From Himantopus leucocephalus (Eukaryota; Chordata; Aves; Charadriiformes; Recurvirostridae), in contig RSEF01000002.1 of assembly GCA_003993805.1 (NCBI GenBank), positions 89,094,219-89,158,218 on the forward strand: 64,000 nt of DNA. The letters are read 5' to 3'. Of this stretch, positions 50,345 through 63,000 are shown one piece after another. Every line of letters starts with the position of its first letter. Positions within the stretch are counted from its first letter, which is position 1. Position numbers and translations under genes: made by a program. The notes beneath the pieces were generated by a model. The model saw nothing but the letters and a program-made list of their open reading frames with translations, was not told the origin of the DNA and did no database searches.

Positions 50345-53300
50345 TAGTATTTTCATTATGTTGTTTTCTGCTAGCGGAACAGTAGTTTCTGACCAAACTT
50401 ATAACTAGTTTGATGCCAGAAAAGGATGAATTCAGCTAGCAGTGCATAATTTCACATGTGTCTTTACCGAAATGACCTCTTTTACATGCAGCTGAAAGGG
50501 GCTTCCTCAAGCTATGTAAAACATGTTAGATCACATGAATCCTGATCTTCACTCTATAGTGTATTTGTGGGCAAATCAATTATCAGCAGACAGTGCTTCA
50601 TTTCTGTTGAAAAGAAATGTGCCACTGAAACAGCTGGTGTTCATAGATTCACCTACGTATTAATGCAGAAGATGGGTACTATTCTTAAACCATCTTTGGT
50701 CATGCTTGGCCAAGTACTGATTCCCTCTTCATTCTGAATATTCTTTCCATGCATGGGATTTTTCACTTGCATAGGCATAGTTACATATATTATCTATTGG
50801 TTTGAGGGTTTTTTGTGTGTGATGTTCTGAGTTCATATGCAAGCCCCCATTACAAAACTACAGGGAGGGCATATGAGGTGGCCAGTTGGATGTATGAGTA
50901 CTCTTCTGCTCATCTCTGCTTGTTATTCATTTACATTTGGCTTCTACATAATTGGAAGGTTTTAGTCTTCAGAATTTGTAATTGCCTACCTTTCAGTACA
51001 GCTGAAATTTGTCACGTAAATTTATAAAAAAAATCTAAGTGAAGTAAAAGAATATTGGCAAATTGGCAGGGATTTGCTGCTGCTTTGGCTTATCAGTATG
51101 TGTTAGTATTTTGGGAGATGGGGAAAAACAGAAGAAAAAGAAAGCTAGGCAGAGACGTTGTCATTTTTCATTTATTTGCTGTATCTGTCATTGTTTTGTG
51201 CTAGTACTGAAATACAAGTGCAAGTGTGTTTCTAGACAAATGAGTCTGAACGCATCCATTTAGCTAGAGAAGCTTAGCTTTTTTATTTCTATTTTTTCTT
51301 TCATATCCCTGCTTGTTAGGCTGCATTTCTTCTGTGTTTATAGTAATTTTCTCTTCTGGTTTCACAGTAAAGAAGAAAAATAGGTACTAAAGTTTTTTAC
51401 TTCCACTACAGTAAAGCTCCTCTTTTCTTTAGATATTAAACATTTGTGTTTTTTCTGAGATAAAGGGGAAACCTGGATCACCTGAATATATGAGTTCATT
51501 TGTTCTCATGAGAAATAGAGGTGATATTAAAAGGTATGTGTGTATATTTTACAGCAGATATTCATGAAACAGCTGATGTGGATTTTCTAGTGGTATAATT
51601 TAGACCTTTCTGAAATACAGTCAACCAGACTGTATTACATGCTCTAAAAGTAACTGTGGAGACATGTCTTCCTAAGAAGGTGGCACTCATATTTATATTT
51701 TCACAAACATGAGTAAACAGATACAGCTGCACAACAGTAATCACCAAGTAGTGGCTGTTTGAAAAGAAATTGGGCTGCTTCTTTCCAAATATCTGGACTG
51801 TATAGGACTATGGCATCCAGCTAGTTCTGGACTAAAGCAGTATTCTGTGTCAACAGGGCACTACTTGCGGAGGGACACAGGCTCTCCTTTGAGAATCAGC
51901 CTCTTTCTATGTAGCATCTGTACTGAAAAAGTGCAGGAATGTTAGCAGACTGTGCAGAAAATGAAAGCAGAAAATACTAATATGTATACTGAAAGCAGAT
52001 TGTCTTAATTCTTATGTTGTTTTGCCCAGGTGGAGAGTCTGCCGCAAGCAGTTGCTGATGGCAAGTTTCAGCTCTTTGGCACCTAGGTGCCGCAGTGCTG
52101 AGCAATTTAGAAAAGAGATGGAATATGCAGCGTGCTTTGAAAGTGATTACATCTGTAACACAGTTATCTGCAAACATGATTATCGATTTTTGCTTACAGA
52201 TACTGATATGGAACTTCATTGCCTGTTCTGGCCTATAACAACTAATTTGAGTTCAACCAAAGTTTTTATGACGTGCATATCCAAAGAGTAGGCTTAAAGA
52301 CACATCTTCTCAGTCACAGAGAGGATTGTGTTTTCCCGTACTGCAGAGATCAGTTCAACAGTTGTGTGAAGCTAATGGACATAGATGCTTTTGGGTAATT
52401 CTACATACAGGAGGCAAGTTCATCTTACACCTCTATGTTAGTGGTCACCAGTATCTAGCATGAGGGCACTGTGTGGTCTGTAGCATCCCCTGCCATTGCT
52501 TGTTGACCCATGAAATTCAAAAACCCCGAATTTAAACTGAGAGTAAGAGAAAAAGGTGGAGCAGCCCCATGTCCCCTCTCCACTAGGCAGAAAAATTTAA
52601 GATACATATCTCAACACTGAGCTCTAAGGAGCCTTTCACAGAGTGCTGTTAAAGGATGCACCCAGCTGCTGAACTATGGGAAGAACTGGCTGCTTCCATA
52701 AGGCAAAAAGTTCTGCTCCTTTCATGCCTAGGGAAGAGGTGGAAAATTTTTCAAGTTCGGGAGACTAGTTTTTTGCTACTGCAGTTAAGGGAAAGCAGGA
52801 TTCTGTGACAAACATAGACACTTGTTCTTATAACCTAAGGAAAAAGAAAGATATGAGGAACCTGCAAAAAGAATGCTAGTGGGCTAGAAGCCCATGCAGG
52901 GGTGCATAGAAGGGAGGGTCCTGCTCTTCTAAGTGGTTCAGGGCACAAAGGGAGGGTCTGTACCGCTTCCAGCATGTTACTTGCCCAGTTAGCACTACTG
53001 AGCCCAAAGTAAGATGTGGATTGTTGCTCCTAAACGTTTGAGAGAAACACTGCTTAGCCATAGCATAGGAAGCTAGTCCTGGTCTGAATTGAGAATAGAG
53101 GACTAAAGTTGTTTCAAGTTTTATTCTGATAGGCTTATCCAAACTTTTGGGACACGTTTTGCCTTCATTTTGCCTATCCTTATTTTTCTACTGCCTTTTC
53201 TGTCCTGTTTTTAGTAGATGTTCTCTTCTCTTTTGGCATGTATTGTTTTACCCGTCCCAGATGGTACCACAATATGATGCTTCTGTTGTCAAGTCTGGGA

Positions 53301-54363
53301 GCTATAAATCATGTCAAAATATGGAAATCAGTTTATTTATTAAAATTGAAAACTAGATGTGCTTTGAAATATCTGGTGTTAGACATATATGAGACTTCTA
53401 TATAAAATTTTTGGTTCAGCTGTTATTTTGGATTTATTTGAAGACAGGCAAACTGAAAATACGATTTATTTAAGTAATGTACCGACATCATGAACAGCTA
53501 TGTTATTTCTTTTAATTGCTTTATGGGTAAGATTATAGCCTTTAGAGAGCAATTCGATATAATGAGCATTTGGGAATTACGCTTGTTCTGTGGGGTCTAC
53601 ACCTGCCTGCTCCATCGCAGTATTTTTAGGCATCTGCCCTTCTAATGGAACTTGGAGTCCGAGGTTAGGTGCTTAGGCCCTCTGTCGGGTGCATGGGGCT
53701 TGCTATATACCCCAGCACAGGATCCACTGACATCTGAGTTCTATCTAATCCCACTGAGGAGGAATGCTGAGAGCACAGGGAACCATAAAGGATCGAGTTA
53801 GGTATCTGTATGGAATTTCACAATAAGGATTTTTTTTTTTCTTTGTCACCCATATGCAGCAGGCTTCTGTTATGAGTAAATTGCATCTAAAATGTATGTT
53901 AAGCTCATTCTGTCATGGTTTCTAAACTGAAATAGCAGTACGAAGTTGAAGACTGTGTGACCACTATTGTGCATTCTTAAGCAAGGCTTCATTGCTGACT
54001 GAATGTGGGCTGGTCAATTACAGAATTAACCTTGTTATAGATTTATTTGCTGTATGTTTGGGTTTTTTTTCCTTTTTTCTTCTTTTTTTTTTTTTTCTGA
54101 TTTTAATACTAGCTTCTCTAATCAGTACATCTGGATTTCACATGTTTGCTCTAGTGCCTGGAAAACTATTGATTTTCTTCTCCAAATCTGTAAAATAATT
54201 CTATGATGTGATGGTGGTTGGTATACTAATTTTTCAAACAAATTAACAAAATGTCAAAAGAAAAAGAACAGATCATTACAAAGTTATGGGAAATTAGAAA
54301 TGGTAGGTTCTATACTTGGGCCTGTAAAAAGGAGAAGGGACCAATAGGCCAGCTGAAGTGCTT
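50345..54363. other. Unannotated AT-rich stretch
   Basis: No supported gene. A splice-acceptor-flanked short open segment at 52030-52086 is discussed under findings. T-rich runs lie near 54.06-54.10 kb. Confidence 0.5.
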
Positions 54364-54463
54364 NNNNNNNNNNNNNNNNNNNNNNNNNNNNNNNNNNNNN
54401 NNNNNNNNNNNNNNNNNNNNNNNNNNNNNNNNNNNNNNNNNNNNNNNNNNNNNNNNNNNNNNN
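54364..54463. other. Assembly gap, 100 N
   Basis: Exactly 100 N, the customary placeholder for a scaffold gap of unknown size. No repeat or homopolymer is visible at either edge. Confidence 0.99.
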
Positions 54464-56110
54464 AAGTAATGACAACAATAGGTTCAAGGAAAACAAATGA
54501 ATTAATACAGAAGGAGTTTGATTAGAGGTTAATATTTATACCTGCAGTTGTGCATATATTCAATTTTGAAAATTACTTCCTTCATGAAAACCTATTAGTC
54601 TTTTTCCCAGGGTACAGCTACCATTGTAGTGATCAGAAAATAGTAAGCCCCAAAACAGTTTGTGGTTTTGTTTAGGTTTTAAATTGACTGATTCAGTTAG
54701 GTTTATTAAAAGGCAAATGAAAGACCTGAGAAGAGCTCAGAATTCCTTATTTATGTGGGTACCCAGGATAAAGCAACACCATGGAAATCAATTCTTGGAA
54801 TAATGAGTAACTGGGACAGAATCAAAACAAATTTGTGTCAATTATTAGTTAAAGAACAACTTCATTGTGGAGTTGACCATTTTTTTGTGTGTGGTATGTG
54901 ATTCCGTTCCTTAACGCTTTAGTCTCTAAATAAAGCCTAAGATGAGTATGATTTTTCAGAATTTTGAAATCACCTTGGGGATAAATTGATTTGTTAGTAA
55001 ATATTTCTCATCGGGGAAAAAAATAATAAGTTTAATCACTCTTCCGTTGTTTTGAAAAAACCACAAATTTATGCTATTATATTTTTATGACTTTCAGAGC
55101 TTTAAATTGAGCATTTTGAATTAAATGCTGCGTCTGGTATGTGCACTGCACATTGGTTTCTGTTAATTACATTTAAATATGAGTAAGAGAATGCATTCAT
55201 TCTAAAGCCACATCGAGTGGAAAATGCAGTAGCTGCCCAGTATTTGTACGTGCCATTACTTTTAAGATATGTTAGTAGAAATCCTGCTTATAAGTGTTAT
55301 AGCCTTAGGCCTGTAAGCTCCGAGTCTTTGCCTAGATATTTTGACAGTTTTGGGCAATGGTTCTGTGCTTCCTCACGCTCAAGTCAGGGAGCCAAAATGA
55401 CGAAAGGTCAAACTGTTCCTTGCTTTTTCCCGTGCCTTGTTACTATGAGATGAAAACAAGGTCTAGTGAGAGGAGAGACTTTGTGGGAAGTGGAACTGCA
55501 GAAGGTCGTCTGCATGAATGTTCAGACTTTTGCACACATTTTAATTCCCATTGATGAGGTGAAAGCTTCCTCAGGGAAATTCTTTCTGACTCCAAGATTT
55601 GTGGTTATTTTTGTTACTCCAGTAAAATTTTGCATACTGTTTTGACTGAATACCTGGGCAGTTAACAAAAAAGAGAAAAATATTGGAATTAAGTTTTATA
55701 CTGTCAAACACACACAAAACCTTTTGTAATGGAATTTTTTCTTACTTTAATTAGGCTAGGATTTATTAATGAAGCTGTTATAATATGTCAGAACAAGTCT
55801 GAAGAGACAATAATGCTGTAAGTTCATAGAAGATGAAAAATATGTCATCGTATATTTATGGAGACTGCTCTAGGCATGATTCCACAGTCTTTTCTCACAT
55901 GGCTGTCAGTGGTGTTACTTGTAGAATATTGCGCTACTCAGCATGAGAAAATAAAGCTGAATGAGTTGTACTCAACAAAACCATGCATATGCATCGACAA
56001 ATGGAAGCTGAGTGGAGAATTTCACGTGCTAATGCATATGTAGACAAAATCCTCCATAAGCTGACTTTTTTACATAATATGGTCCATACTGATGAACAGG
56101 AAATGAAGCA
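54464..56110. other. Unannotated AT-rich stretch
   Basis: No supported gene or repeat. Short open frames only. Confidence 0.5.
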
Positions 56111-56119
56111 AAGGCATCA

Positions 56120-56312
56120 GGAGACCTGCATGGATACACAAGGACCTCCCAACTGAATTGTGGCATAAAAATGAAGTGTGCATGAGGTGGAACAGGTGAC
56201 CCAGGAGGAATATAGAGACGCTGTCCAAGCAGACCAGGGTGGGATGAGGAAATCCAAAGTAGACATGTAGTTGGATCTGGTGAGGGATGGGAAGAGCAAC
56301 GAGAACATTATT
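56120..56312 (+). repeat. Internal CR1 ORF2 fragment
   Basis: The segment matches the part of CR1 ORF2 between the endonuclease and reverse-transcriptase domains. At 56205-56231 the frame reads EEYRDAVQA (family 'EEYRNVVRACRD'). At about 56271-56306 it reads LDLVRDGKSNEN (family 'NLARDVKGNKK'). Upstream, 'ggagacctgcatggatacac' and 'aaggacctcccaactgaatt' match the preceding block. No CR1 3' tail follows, which is unusual for an element that normally keeps its 3' end. Confidence 0.7.
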
Positions 56313-56314
56313 TT

Positions 56315-57185
56315 AAAATAAATTGATCAGAAAACAACCAATTGTTGTCATGTTTCTCTTTAAGTTGTATTAAAATTATACACCCTTTTAATACTCCAGC
56401 TACCCAGTAAAAAGGAAAGTTGAAACTTGGGAACTGATGTATGAAAAATCATGTCCAAATAATCGACAAAAGCAGGCTTGCTGTGTGAACCAAGAATACT
56501 ATTTCACTAAAATTTGTAGTTTCGTTAATTTTCCTGCTCCACACCCCACTATGACACACAAAAGGAAGAATTGCTTTCATTTTTAATTGGAGAGGAAAAA
56601 AAATGGCAAGTCATTCTTGTTTCTATAAAATTACATCTAAAACATTATAAATTATTCATTAAACGATTGTATTTTAATGTAGGTGCACACTAATATAAAG
56701 GAATAAGGAATGATAAATCTACCCAGACAAATGTGGAACAAATATTTATGTTGTCATGACCAAATTTTCCAAAACTTCATGAACATCTGTGTTAAATAAT
56801 GGGTAGCATGATGAAAAGCTGGTTTCTAGAAGGTGCATTCTCCCTGAGACTTCCAAGCTGCAGAGAAGAAAAACTAGACAGGATGGAACAGAGGAAAAGA
56901 ATGAATTATTGTGAATGAATCCAGTCAGGCTGAGGCACTGTAAATGCATTGTAGAGTTGATGCGATGTAAAAAACTCCTGAACAGCACAGTGCTATGGAG
57001 GGCCTGTCTCTGCTAATCACCCTTGTGTATCAGGAACGAAAATGCATCTTTTAGCCTGAGCACACAGCTACGTGAGGGCAAATGCACCTTGCAGATGGAG
57101 TCAGGGAGCTCACTGAAGGGAAAGTTCCTTGTTTACTGCAAAAAGTAAAAACGTATTATGTGTTTCTATCTGTGAAGAAGTAATA
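56315..57185. other. Unannotated stretch
   Basis: No firm feature. On the minus strand there is a good acceptor tract (tagtttttcttctctgcag) next to 56873, followed by open frames of 10-38 codons. That could mark a terminal exon of the candidate transcript described under findings. Confidence 0.35.
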
Positions 57186-57190
57186 TTTAC

Positions 57191-57452
57191 CAGTCTTTTC
57201 CCGAACAGCAGGTATATGTGCAGTGCTGAACATAACAGAAAGCATCTTCGAGTCCTTGCTGGGAGAACCAGCCATGCGTAAACTCCCTGCTGCTTCTAAA
57301 TAGCCAGCTGAAGGAAAAATACCAGAAAGCTGGAGGTAACTTTTTCCAAACAATACACAGATTGAATCTGGTTTGTGTAGCAAATCGGAGTCAAATAGAT
57401 CAAAGAGCTTTAGTCGGTGTAGCCAAGAAAATGGAGTTCTGGAAGATAAAAT
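57191..57452 (-). other. Candidate minus-strand exon, 262 bp, unrecognised
   Basis: On the minus strand a strong pyrimidine-rich acceptor (taatcctcttttctcctcag) lies just before 57452. A frame stays open for 87 codons plus one base and reaches a donor CTG|gtaaat at 57190-57189. The peptide begins ILSSRTPFSWLHRLKLFDLF. I recognise no domain. Sequence quality and length are exon-like, but the frame is also open into the flanking intron sequence, so chance is not excluded. It is phase-compatible with two further candidates upstream on the same strand (57993-58031 and 59991-60061). Confidence 0.3.
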
Positions 57453-58676
57453 CTGAGGAGAAAAGAGGATTAAAACCAGTAGTTTCTTCAAGAACATCAT
57501 CTGGTCTGGCTGAATACATTGCACAAAAAGCAGCCCTTTAAAAATGGCCACAAAATGGTCGCAAAACTAGAGTATCTCTGGAAGCCAGCCAACATGAAAA
57601 AACGTGAGAGACAAAACCCACCCGATCACCGTGGCAGAGAAGGCTCGTAGAGTGCCAGAGCAGGTTGGAGGCAGTGTAAGTGTATGATGAGCAGGCTGAA
57701 GGAGAAAGGCCAACGCTGTGTTTACCAGGCTGATATGCGTAATTTTCAGCCAAAATTCTTACAGAACAGGTGGTTGAGACTCTCCAGATGCACATCTCTA
57801 CAAAGATCTGCAAATGGCTGTGCCGATCCTGGGTGTAGTCATTCAGGTTTCCTGGCTGAAGCATAGTCTGCTGAGAGCTGAGCAAAGGCCAGCGACTGTC
57901 TGAAGTTATTTACAACTCCTAAATCTGCAGTCAGGGTGACAAGTTGTACCTTGCTTCTGAGATCACACAGCCCAACAAAATCACTCTGTTACCTGCAGCT
58001 GGCCTCTCAAATGCTGCAAGACTGTTGCAGGCTGTGAAAGGGAGTACTTAAGTAAAAATATGTTTAGTATCCAAAGTAGGAAAGGGAAAACTGAAACACA
58101 GAGCATCTGAATCAAGTGATTCCCAAATTGTTCCTCCTGTAGGAAAAGTACTGTGGATTTTCTCATGTATAATGGACTTAGTACAGCTGATAAGCTTACC
58201 TGCTTTTCTTCTGCAGGGCATGATGTAGCTGACACGTATCAAACCCCATTTTTACAAGTGTTAAATCCATCTAAATTGGAACCTATTTTGGGCCCACAAC
58301 CCCAAAGCAAAATATAACTAAACTAAAATAAAATGAAGATAAATTAATTGGAAGACTGCACTGTATCAAACAGTCTCATTCCCAGAAATGCCCATGATTC
58401 TGAGATAAAACAGGATAGAGATGGACAGAGAAAATATATAGTGGATTAGAATATCAGAAGAGCTTAACTACTTTTCTATTTCATTTGGAGGTAGTTTGTC
58501 ATATCCCTGATAAACATTTTTTTGGTTGTCTATGTGAAGTGGAACATCTCAAAGAGGCAAGTGAGAGCTGGTAAGTGAAATGGAGTTAATAGTCTAATAT
58601 CTAGCATACTGCCTTTGAGTGTAAGACTCTGGCTCATGTCTTTATTTCTGATTCACAGCATGGATTTGGACTTGCC

Positions 58677-58835
58677 TCTTCTGTAGCTTAATTGAGTTTC
58701 CTAAACAGTAGGATTCAGAAGGCTCTTTGCGTTTTCTCATTTTGCAGGTATTTAATTCGAGCTCTAAGAAGCTTTTCTAGTAAAGTTGTAGTGAANTCTT
58801 CTGTAGCTTAATTGAGTTTCCTAAACAGTAGGATT
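58677..58835 (+). repeat. Exact 39 bp direct repeat around a single N
   Basis: The 39-mer beginning tcttctgtagcttaattgag occurs at 58677-58715 and again at 58797-58835. The second copy starts directly after the single N at 58796. The sequences following the two copies differ. The pattern is a contig-end overlap that was not collapsed, or a misjoin. Confidence 0.9.
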
Positions 58836-59990
58836 ACTCGGAAAAGGTTTTGAGAACGGTGGTGATGGGTGGATTTTTAATCTTTATTTTTTTGTTGTCG
58901 AATCGACACTTTCCGCAGGCATCTTTGGTACTATTGTCAGAAGAGTCCTGGCCAGATTTAATGTATTTGTGTGGTATAAGATTGTGGCTTTAAGGGAGGG
59001 GAAGCCTGCAGGACTTCTCTGATGTGCCTGTGGCGTGCTTCTGGGGCCGCAGGCCGGTGTGCTGTTAGTGCTGGCTGGTGTTTGTTATACCGACATTCAT
59101 GTAACGTAGCTGAAGTTTTGTAACTCTTCAGGTCTCTCATTTAGTTTATGTCTTTTTTGAATGATTGATAGGTGAATGGGTGGGTGCATTTGGATAACGC
59201 TGCTCTGCTACCCTCACAGTACAGCGTAGGCCTTGCTAGAAGCACTGTAGTGGTTGTGCACATATGTGGCATACTGGAGGCGCATTAATCTAGCTAGCGT
59301 GTGGATTGATGGCAGCGTTAGCTGGAGAAGCATGGACTTCTACGCAGACTGTGCACCAGGCTTCCTAATATCATGGGTCTGGAGTAGCAGATGTTTGTGT
59401 TAATTGAAGCATGTTGAGATATCCGTTATCTCACCTGTCTGTGATACAGACATTGCTTAAAAGGGCTGTTGAACAGTGTGATTACTGTGTGGAAGTTTAT
59501 AAATACTGTAATTACTGATTCTGGTGTTATTCTTATGTTCCGCTGTTATGATAGCCATGGGAATATTGGTTGAGTCCCTTTTCCTACTGGAATTTGTTTT
59601 CCCTCCTGTTTGTTTTCAGAAGAGGAGTACAAAGGCGAATTTTGCACCAGAAGCTTCAGAGCAGTCAGATCATGTTTGGTACAAGTCTCAGAAAAAAAAG
59701 GAGTATCTAAATGTATTTTTCCTTGTCTTGAAAGTAAATAGGCTGTTACAGGTTCCTACAGCAAGTTTTAGAGAAGTGGATTGACTTTTTTGTCTTTGTG
59801 ATCTGCTTGATTAGCAGAGAACTCTGTGACATGCCTGAGACCGTGAAGAGTGTTTAATTCTTCAGGACAGTGGAAAGCAAAGTCCTCACAGGGGGAATGT
59901 TTGGTTTCTCATACAAGTTCTGATGTTGTTGCTGTCATTGCTACTAGGACAATTGAACTGCAAAAATAAGCTTCTCCTTGAAGAAATTAC

Positions 59991-60061
59991 TTGGACAGTG
60001 ACAACGTGACCCTGTTCGTCTCCCACGTATGCATTATGCAGTGTAACCACTCTGCGAAGTT
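59991..60061 (-). other. Candidate minus-strand exon, 71 bp, unrecognised
   Basis: On the minus strand the acceptor tract gtttgtttttctttacaag precedes 60061. The 71 bp segment is open in the frame LRRVVTLHNAYVGDEQGHVV and ends CAA|gtaatt (intron GT at 59990-59989). Four CpG dinucleotides in 71 bp stand out from the CpG-poor surroundings, as exons often do. The donor is weak at the last exon base. No protein is recognised. Confidence 0.28.
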
Positions 60062-60069
60062 CTTGTAAA

Positions 60070-63000
60070 GAAAAACAAACAAAAATGCCACCCTTACAGA
60101 CTCCATCTAGGATATATTCTTCCCTTCCCATGTCTTATAGCTAGTACCAACAATCTATCAGCTTGAATTGCATGCTTGGTAATACTCAGAGAATCCTGCA
60201 AACACCTTATAAAAATGAGCCGACGGATTGGAAATCTGATGAATAATCCTGTTGGTAGACAAAGACAAAGCAGAGCTGAGGTTGCTCTTTCATGGTGGTG
60301 TCAACTCTGCAGGACTGTCTGGTGTAAGAAAAATGAAAACATATTAGTTTTGGAGAACAGATGGGGAATCTGAATACACACAAGCAAAATTGATCTACAG
60401 AGTCGTGCTGAGGGTAGGTTGCTGCTTTTAATAGGCATAGCTACTTACGTCTTGACATGCTTTAGTATCTACCTAATGACTAGAAGAAATTTGCAGCACT
60501 TTTTCTTCTTTCAAGGGGCTTTTAGCATTATTTTACTGGACTTGAGGATCAATATTATATGAACGGAAGCTTTTCAGCTGTACCCATGGATAGCTATTAC
60601 CTTTTAGAAGAGAAAGCGTATAACACTGTTCGTGTGGGAACATCCTCCACACATAAGTTAGTGGCAAGCCTAAATGTTTACTGTTTGTAAAAATTCTGTG
60701 TCTATTTTAATTTATTACTTTTTCCAGGTAGATAGTATGAGACTTCTAATGCCATTTCTGGAATGCTTATTACTCTTGCTAGTACAGGCCTTTTTGATAT
60801 CATGGTTAATTTTGATGTAGTCTTATACAAGGAATTTTAACAATATTGCTTTGCTAACTTCACAAGCTTAAAATAATAATAATACTCATTGATATTACTG
60901 AAAAAATAAAAATAAAAAATGATACAGTCTCTCTTCTTGAAGTTCTCTCCAGAATAATTCTTGGCTTCCACATGTTCTTATAAGGCTGAGTTATTCATCC
61001 AGCTCTAGTCTTGCCATTTTAAACTCTGAGACCACTGTCAGGACTTCAAGCAAGCACAGGGGACATTTATTCTGCGCCTAGGAGACAAACAGAGATCTCA
61101 GAAGTTTAACGCTTAAACAGATGAGGGAAAACGTAATACTGAGAAAAAGCTTATATATTACTGTACTGGTTGTAGACAAGACTGTGTGATAGGACTTTAT
61201 TTCTTGGTGAGACAGAGTCATGTTGTTATGACTGGCATGCACCAGAGCAGAGCAGCAAGCCCTTTTATACAAGAAAGAGGAAAGTGTTAAAAAACTTTAA
61301 GGGAGAGGAGAGCAGACAGGTTGCATTAAAAGTAGTTGACCAGAAACTGTTATGAAAGAACTATGTCAAATGTGAGCAGGACTATAGCTTTTTACAGACT
61401 TAGTTATGTTAAAAACAAGTTGTATTTGTGTACACAAGTAGTATTTGTGTAACGGAAAGTGCAACCACAATGAGGATAGAGAAGACAGTTAATTTGAGTA
61501 AAGATTGTACTGATGAGGTGATAATGTCAGAAGTCCATACACCATGGAAAAATATGCCTTAATGGGAACTCCTTATATGTCTGTGCCTCCTGTAAATTCA
61601 TTGTGAAACTATAGCATGCGTAAGGGGCAGGAACCCCAAGCAGAAGGTGGAACAGTAGATACCAGAAACTGCATTAAATTTGTGAACCTTTGCCTACTTT
61701 CTGCTTGTAGGTGAAACAGAGAATTAGAGGGGAAAAGTACAAAACTTGTATGCAATACATATGCCGGGATTTAAGTTCTAATTTAGTAATTCAGTAAGTC
61801 TAGCAATTTAAAAACAAAACAAAACACGAACTTGACATTTAAAACCTGTTTTTACAAAAAAACTATATTAAATTATAAAAGTAAACTTGTAGGACTTCTC
61901 AGCACAGATTTACATGTAAACTTAGCAGCAAAGTATTCAACATAGTTAGGCAGTATTTATCTATTTCTAGCATTCTTCTTTGTATAGTTCAAGACTGATT
62001 ATTTCTATTCAATATTCAACATTTCTAATGTTAAAGAAAATTCCATTTGAGAAACTCTCTTTCATTGGTTTAAGAATATCCAGTGTCTCCATATACCTGA
62101 GCTGAATGTTTCACTTCTTACATTACTGTAAGATCTTTCCAGTTTTTTGACAGCGTAGAGAAGTTGAAACCATTGGTGAGAAAGAGACTTCACAGTCAGA
62201 GCACTAAGTCCATATCTTAACAAGAATTATAAAATGAGTTTAATGAATGTTCTGCGGTATCTACTAATACCAGCAAAATTTCATAGATATCCATAGATTT
62301 ATATGATACTGTGTTTGCTATACGTCTATCCTCACTTGCGCAACTTCCCATGTGTACAGGACAGCTGTAGAGGGGCACTCATTATTGTTTCAAGGTTGCT
62401 TATTTTTGAACCTTTTTTATTTTGAACCTTCTGCTCAGGTTCTTGACCATTTATTTTATGGAATTATGGTATATGAGTACATCAAGTTGCGTTATCAGCT
62501 GTGCGTCTTATAACAGGGTCTTTACAAGACCCTTTCAGACAGCTTGGTTTCAAGTTTAAATTCTGAATGTTGGAATCACAAAATGTTATGTCCCATATAC
62601 CTTTTCAATTTCAATAAATGGGGAATTTATGGCTCTCTAAATGTTGAAGTCCAGAGACAAATTCTCTGTTCTCCTATTTGAAAACCATAATACCTCGACA
62701 GCGGGGATTGTAAAGATTAGAGGAATGGTGATGATAGCACTCAAATGTAAAACTTTTTATTCAACAGCTGGATAGCCTTGTAGGAGCTTGCCACGTGCCA
62801 CTGACTTCTCTTCTTTCCACTGTTCATTAAAATAATTTGCAACGTATGAAAGATTAACTTGAGGACATAAAAGTGTACTGATCTCTTTCACAAACTTCAG
62901 TCTTTCATGATATACTGAAGGTATGAGCATGTAATCCTGACTTAGGCAAAATTCACATTTATGTCAAAAGAGGCTTTATGTCTGCCGCATCAAGAAGTCT

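Noticed and set aside
53590..53800. GC-richer segment with 'ggttaggtgcttaggccc', considered as an old reptilian repeat
   Set aside because: Too degraded to match to any family I can name.
62505..62535. 7 bp inverted repeat agggtct-ttaca-agaccct
   Set aside because: Arms this short are expected many times in 64 kb.
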